DNA from: Thereva unica
Taxonomy: Eukaryota; Arthropoda; Insecta; Diptera; Therevidae
Direction of reading: 5' to 3'
NCBI GenBank assembly: GCA_949987705.1
Contig: OX465282.1
Span: 62,617,922-62,681,921, forward strand
DNA length: 64,000 nucleotides
A model generated the notes under the pieces. That model was not told where the DNA came from, ran no database searches, and saw only the letters and a program-made list of their open reading frames with translations. Within the stretch, counting starts at the first letter, position 1. Every line of letters starts with the position of its first letter. This document shows, piece after piece, positions 60,049 to 64,000 of this stretch. The translations under genes and the position numbers were made by a program.

Positions 60049-63000
60049 ATGGATGCCAAGCTGAGTTTGGAGAGGTTGGTGGAGTCAAATGATGGAAATG
60101 GAAAATCCAACTACGTGTCCTGGAGATTTAAGCTAAATTTATTACTACGAATGAAGGATTTACTCAACGTTGCTACTGGTGTGACTCCGAAACCGTTTGC
60201 TGCAGATGGAAATCAAAGTGAGTGGTCAAGAAAAGACATAGAAGCTCAAACCATCATAGGACTCAATGTTGATGAAAAAATTGCACTCAAAATTACTACA
60301 TGTAATACCTCAGCTGAAATGATTGAAAGACTTGAAAATTTGTATGGCCAAAAAAGTCAAAAATCCATTGCCATGTTGCAGCAAAAATTTTTTAGTTATA
60401 AATACGATGATTTGAAGACTGTTACAGAAAATTGTCTGCATATAGATGGATTGGCACAAGAACTTCGAGCAAATAATGAAGAAGTCAAGGATAGTTGGAT
60501 TATGTCACGAATATTAAACTCGTTACCAGCGAAATTCGACCATTTTCATGCTGCTTGGGAGTCAGTCGCAGAAACAAACAAAACGCTTCGAAATCTACGT
60601 GAAAGACTTCAGCAGGAAGAATTAAGACTGCAGGGGCGAGAATGTGAAAGTGTCAAGAATGCATTAGTTGGAAAGATGGACAATGCAAAAAGGGATCAGT
60701 ATAAGCGAGGTCAGATGTCAAGAAGAAAGCAGGAGCAATCTGGATCAAATCAAATCAGAAAACTGGATCAAAAATGTTTTAGGTGTGGCAAACAGGGTCA
60801 CATGAAGCGAGACTGTGCAGGAAAACCATCTAATGAGTATTTAGATTACTGTAAGAAGAATTATAATTGCCACCATTGCCATGAGAAAGGTCACTTTGCA
60901 AATGAATGCCCTAAGAAGTCAGGAGACGATAAGTATAAGGTGAAGTCGTTTGTGTCGGTAGCATTATCATCATCGCTGCTTAAAAATGTGATAAATAAAC
61001 ATGAAGTTTGGATAAAAGACAGTGGAGCTACGCATCATCTTACTGGGAATCAAGAATGGTTAATAAATAAAAGGCCGCTAGACAGTCCTATATTGATTGA
61101 AATTGGAGACTCGACAAGGTTGCAAAGCACTTCCTTTGGTGATGTACAGCTATTGGCATATAATGGCAAAGACTGGTATCCAATAATTTTAAGAGATGTT
61201 CTGTTTGTCCCGAAACTTGCTTTTAATCTATTTTCAGTCACTACAGCTCTAGATAAAGGTTATACACAACAAGCAACAGCGGAAGAATCATGGATAATGG
61301 AAGGAGATAATGTAGTTTTAGTTGCTAAAAGAAGTGAGGGATTATTCGAAATGATGTTTCGTCGCATGTCACAATATGGTCTGCCTGCTGTAAGTTTAAG
61401 ACTTTGGCATGCACGATTGGCTCATCAAAATGTTCGCCATGTAAAAGAGATACTAAAACGGAAAAACATTAAATTTAATGACGATTGGGAGGATTTTGTT
61501 TGTCCAGGCTGTGCATATGGAAAGCAACATAAAGTAGCTCATCCAAGAAACGATGCTGTGTCCAAGGCATGTCTTGAGAAAGTTCACGTTGACCTTGGAG
61601 AGATGAATGTGAGATCACTTGGTAATGCGAAATATTTTTTACTGTTTAAAGATGACTACAGTCATTTTCGCACGATCTATTTCTTGAAGCAGAAGTCAGA
61701 GGCAGTTGACAAGCTTAATATATATTTGAATTTGGTTGAAAATCAATTTAGTCGTAGAGTAAAAATATTAATGTCTGATAATGGAAAAGAAATCAAGAAT
61801 ATGAGAAGCCGAACTATTTTTGAGAAACTTGGAATTTTTCATGAAAGGTCAGTAGCATATACGCCACAACAAAATGGCAGGATTGAGCGTGAGATGCGCA
61901 CCATGGTCGAAGCTGCTAGAGCAGAGATTTATGCCAGAGATATTCATCCAGCTCTGTGGGCAGAGGCGTTAAATTATACAGTATTTACTATAAATCAGAC
62001 AGGTAATAGTACTGTGCCTGGTAAGACACCAGCAGAACTGTGGTTTGGTCGACAAGTTGATTTGAAGTCTATGAAGAGTTTTGGATGCGAATGCTTTGTT
62101 CTTATACCAGATCATCTACGTCAAAAGCTTGACAAGAAGAGCAAGAAAGGGGTATTTGTAGGATACGATACAGAAGAACATGGTTATAGAATCTACATTC
62201 CAAATGAACAACGTGTTGAAGTGTCGTGCAATGTGTTATTTGATGAACAAATTGGTGCTGAGCATGGGTATATAGAGCTAGACTGTAAAGTGAACGAATC
62301 GAGTCAAGACAGAGAAAAGAATGATGTCAAAGGGTCAGCTGAACATGAAATGGAGTCTGAAAATGGTGAACAGAGTGAGGAGGAGTACTTTGAAAGTTGT
62401 GAGAGCGAGCAGTCGAAGTCAGGTCAAGGAGAAAGTGAAGAAGTATCAAGATATAGTCTGAGAAATCGACAGAATATAAAACCATCCAGTAAATATGATG
62501 AATATGTTATGATTGGAGAGTCAGTGGATATAGCAGTAAAAGATGCTTTGAAAGATATACGTTGGAAAAAGGCTATGCAAGATGAAATTGATGCATTGAA
62601 ACAGATGGAAGTTTGGGACTTAGTCAACTTGCCTGCAGGTCGAAAACCTCTTTCATGCAGATGGGTCTTACGCGAGAAAAATGATGGAAGTTTGAAAGCT
62701 CGTCTGGTTGCTCGAGGGTATGATCAAGTCAAAGGAATCGACTATAATGAAACGTTCGCTCCAGTGGTCAGGTATGCTAGCATCAGGCTGCTGTTAAGTC
62801 ATGCAGCAAGTCAAAATTTGAAAATATATACTTTCGACATCAATACAGCTTTTCTAAATGGAAAATTGTCAGAAAAAATATATATGGTACAACCAGAAGG
62901 ATTTGATGACAACTCTGGTAGAGTTTGTCTTCTCAAGAAAAGCTTGTATGGCTTAAAACAAGCTCCAAAGGATTGGCACGCAACCTTTACAAAAATCTTG

Positions 63001-64000
63001 AAGAGGTTAGGGTTCAAAGATACAGATGATGATCCGTGTATATTTTATAACCAAAACAAGACAGTGAAAATTGGTATATTTGTCGATGATGGCATATTAA
63101 TTGGTCCAGATAAAAAAAATAATTCAACAAGTCTTAATGGATTTAGCAAAGAATTTCAGTATGAAATCAACAGAACCTAAAAATGGAAAGCTGTTCTACT
63201 TGGGAATGGAGATTTATCAAAATGGAACAGGTATTTTAATCACACAAGAGAATTATGCACGTAAGATGTTAGCTCGTTTTGGATTTGAAGATGCATACTC
63301 AGTAGCTACTCCAATTGAAGCAGGCATGCTGACGGAAGAGTTGGTAAACGATAAGCTACTTAAAGATAAGCCGTTTCGAGAGGCAATTGGAAGTATGTTA
63401 TATCTCTCCACAATATCAAGACCAGACATAAGCTTTGCTGTAAATTATCTTAGCAGACAAGTCAGTAAACCTAGGGTCAGTCATTGGAAGATGATAGAAC
63501 GAGTGTTCCGCTATATCAAAGGAACTATGAACTTTGGAGTTTTTCTTGGTGGAGCAGAGAAATTGGAAGTATATACAGATGCAAACTACGGAGGTACAGA
63601 GTCAGATATGAGATCTACCAGTGGGATTCTTGTAATATATGGGGGTCCAATAGTATGGATGGCACAAAAGCAATCAGTTGTATCTATATCATCAGCCGAG
63701 GCAGAATATCGAGCTGCAGCAAGTGGAGTGCAGGAAGTTTGCTGGATTCGTAGAGTTATGAAAGAATTAGAGATTGGAAGTATCTCTCAACCAACTGAAC
63801 TATACATAGATAATCAGGCAGCAATACGAATGCTTGAAAGTGCTGAAGATGGAAAGGTAACTAAAGGAAAAAAACACATAGAGATACGTCGCAAGTTCAT
63901 AAACTCTCATATTGGAAAAACTGTTCACTTAAAATATGTACAATCAAGGGAGCAGGTGGCCGATATCTTCACTAAGGCTTTAAGCAGAAAAATGTTTGAA
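60049..64000 (+). CDS. Copia gag-pol polyprotein, one frameshift, 3' end missing
   Basis: Starts MDAKLSLERLVESNDGNGKS. Approximate residues: gag (UBN2-type) 15-200 (YVSWRFKLNLLLRMKDLL), CCHC knuckles 243 (CFRCGKQGHMKRDC) and 274 (CHHCHEKGHFANEC), protease 322-328 (IKDSGATHHL), GAG-pre-integrase near 450, integrase D 514 (VHVDLGEM), D 577 (LMSDNGKEI), E 611 (NGRIEREMR), RT with NTAFLNGKL near 932 and FVDDGILIG near 1011. One extra base near 63157 shifts the frame and causes a stop at 63178-63180; the downstream frame continues PKNGKLFYLGMEIYQNG, RPDISFAVNYLSRQVSK, VYTDANYGG (RNase H) and QVADIFTKALSRKMFE to the window end. Catalytic residues are retained. Confidence 0.93.

Larger units (their letters stand above)
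59718..64000 (+). mobile_element. Ty1/copia retrotransposon, nearly intact, runs off the window
   Basis: 5' LTR, copia-type half-tRNA primer site, and a gag-pol frame in copia order (integrase before RT). One frameshift in pol. The 3' LTR is beyond 64000. It is the youngest insertion in this stack because nothing interrupts it. Confidence 0.93.

Overview
The window is AT-rich animal DNA, almost certainly from an insect. It holds errantivirus-type Ty3/gypsy elements with env remnants, BEL/Pao, a copia element with the copia-type primer site, a Jockey-type LINE, a tRNA-derived SINE, PIF/Harbinger, hAT, piggyBac and Helitron sequences, and spliced genes with short GT-AG introns. I recognise no host housekeeping gene, tRNA gene, rRNA or CRISPR array. 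Nearly every base can be assigned to a mobile element or to an element inside another element, so this is a transposon nest of the kind found in heterochromatin or piRNA-producing loci (inference).

Region 1 (1-14663): a decayed Mag-like gypsy element (A) is cut into five pieces. The inserts are a 2.5 kb palindromic element with a cysteine-rich CXC protein, Harbinger #1, a 0.6 kb MITE, and Harbinger #2. Harbinger #2 carries an apparently intact spliced transposase and an intact MADF/BESS partner gene. Element A ends in a 135 bp LTR.

Region 2 (14664-20673): two copies of an unnamed element starting CACTGAG, one truncated and one carrying an intact three-exon 488-codon gene followed by a C2H2 reading frame. 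Between them lie a broken MADF-bearing Harbinger fragment, a TTAA MITE, and a BEL/Pao gag holding another MITE.

Region 3 (20674-25725): an LTR plus gag fragment is split by a non-autonomous hAT, which itself contains an 800 bp element. Then come a piggyBac copy holding a SINE and a palindromic MITE, and a MADF fragment.

Region 4 (25735-42272): errantivirus-like element B is split by a solo LTR and by Harbinger #3. The Harbinger #3 transposase gene is split by a full-length Jockey-type LINE. The LINE in turn holds a complete young gypsy element (identical-looking 247 bp LTRs, one open 1338-codon gag-pol frame) and a second SINE copy.

Region 5 (42273-48437): unassigned, partly LTR-like AT-rich DNA with a perfect 26 bp hairpin, Harbinger #4 (transposase with one nonsense codon), and the 5' end of a hAT element with a BED-finger exon.

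Region 6 (48438-64000): errantivirus-like element C has a tRNA-Ser-type primer site, gag, a candidate -1 frameshift site, a damaged pol, and the start of env. Its pol is interrupted by a 6.4 kb composite insertion: two tandem Helitron derivatives, a DDE-SWIM long-TIR transposon, a CACAGTG-ended element and a 21 bp minisatellite. Its env is cut by a nearly intact copia element that runs off the window.

The order of insertion can be read directly from interrupted reading frames and target-site duplications (TSDs). Exon joins and element ends were read by eye, so edges may be off by a few bases.
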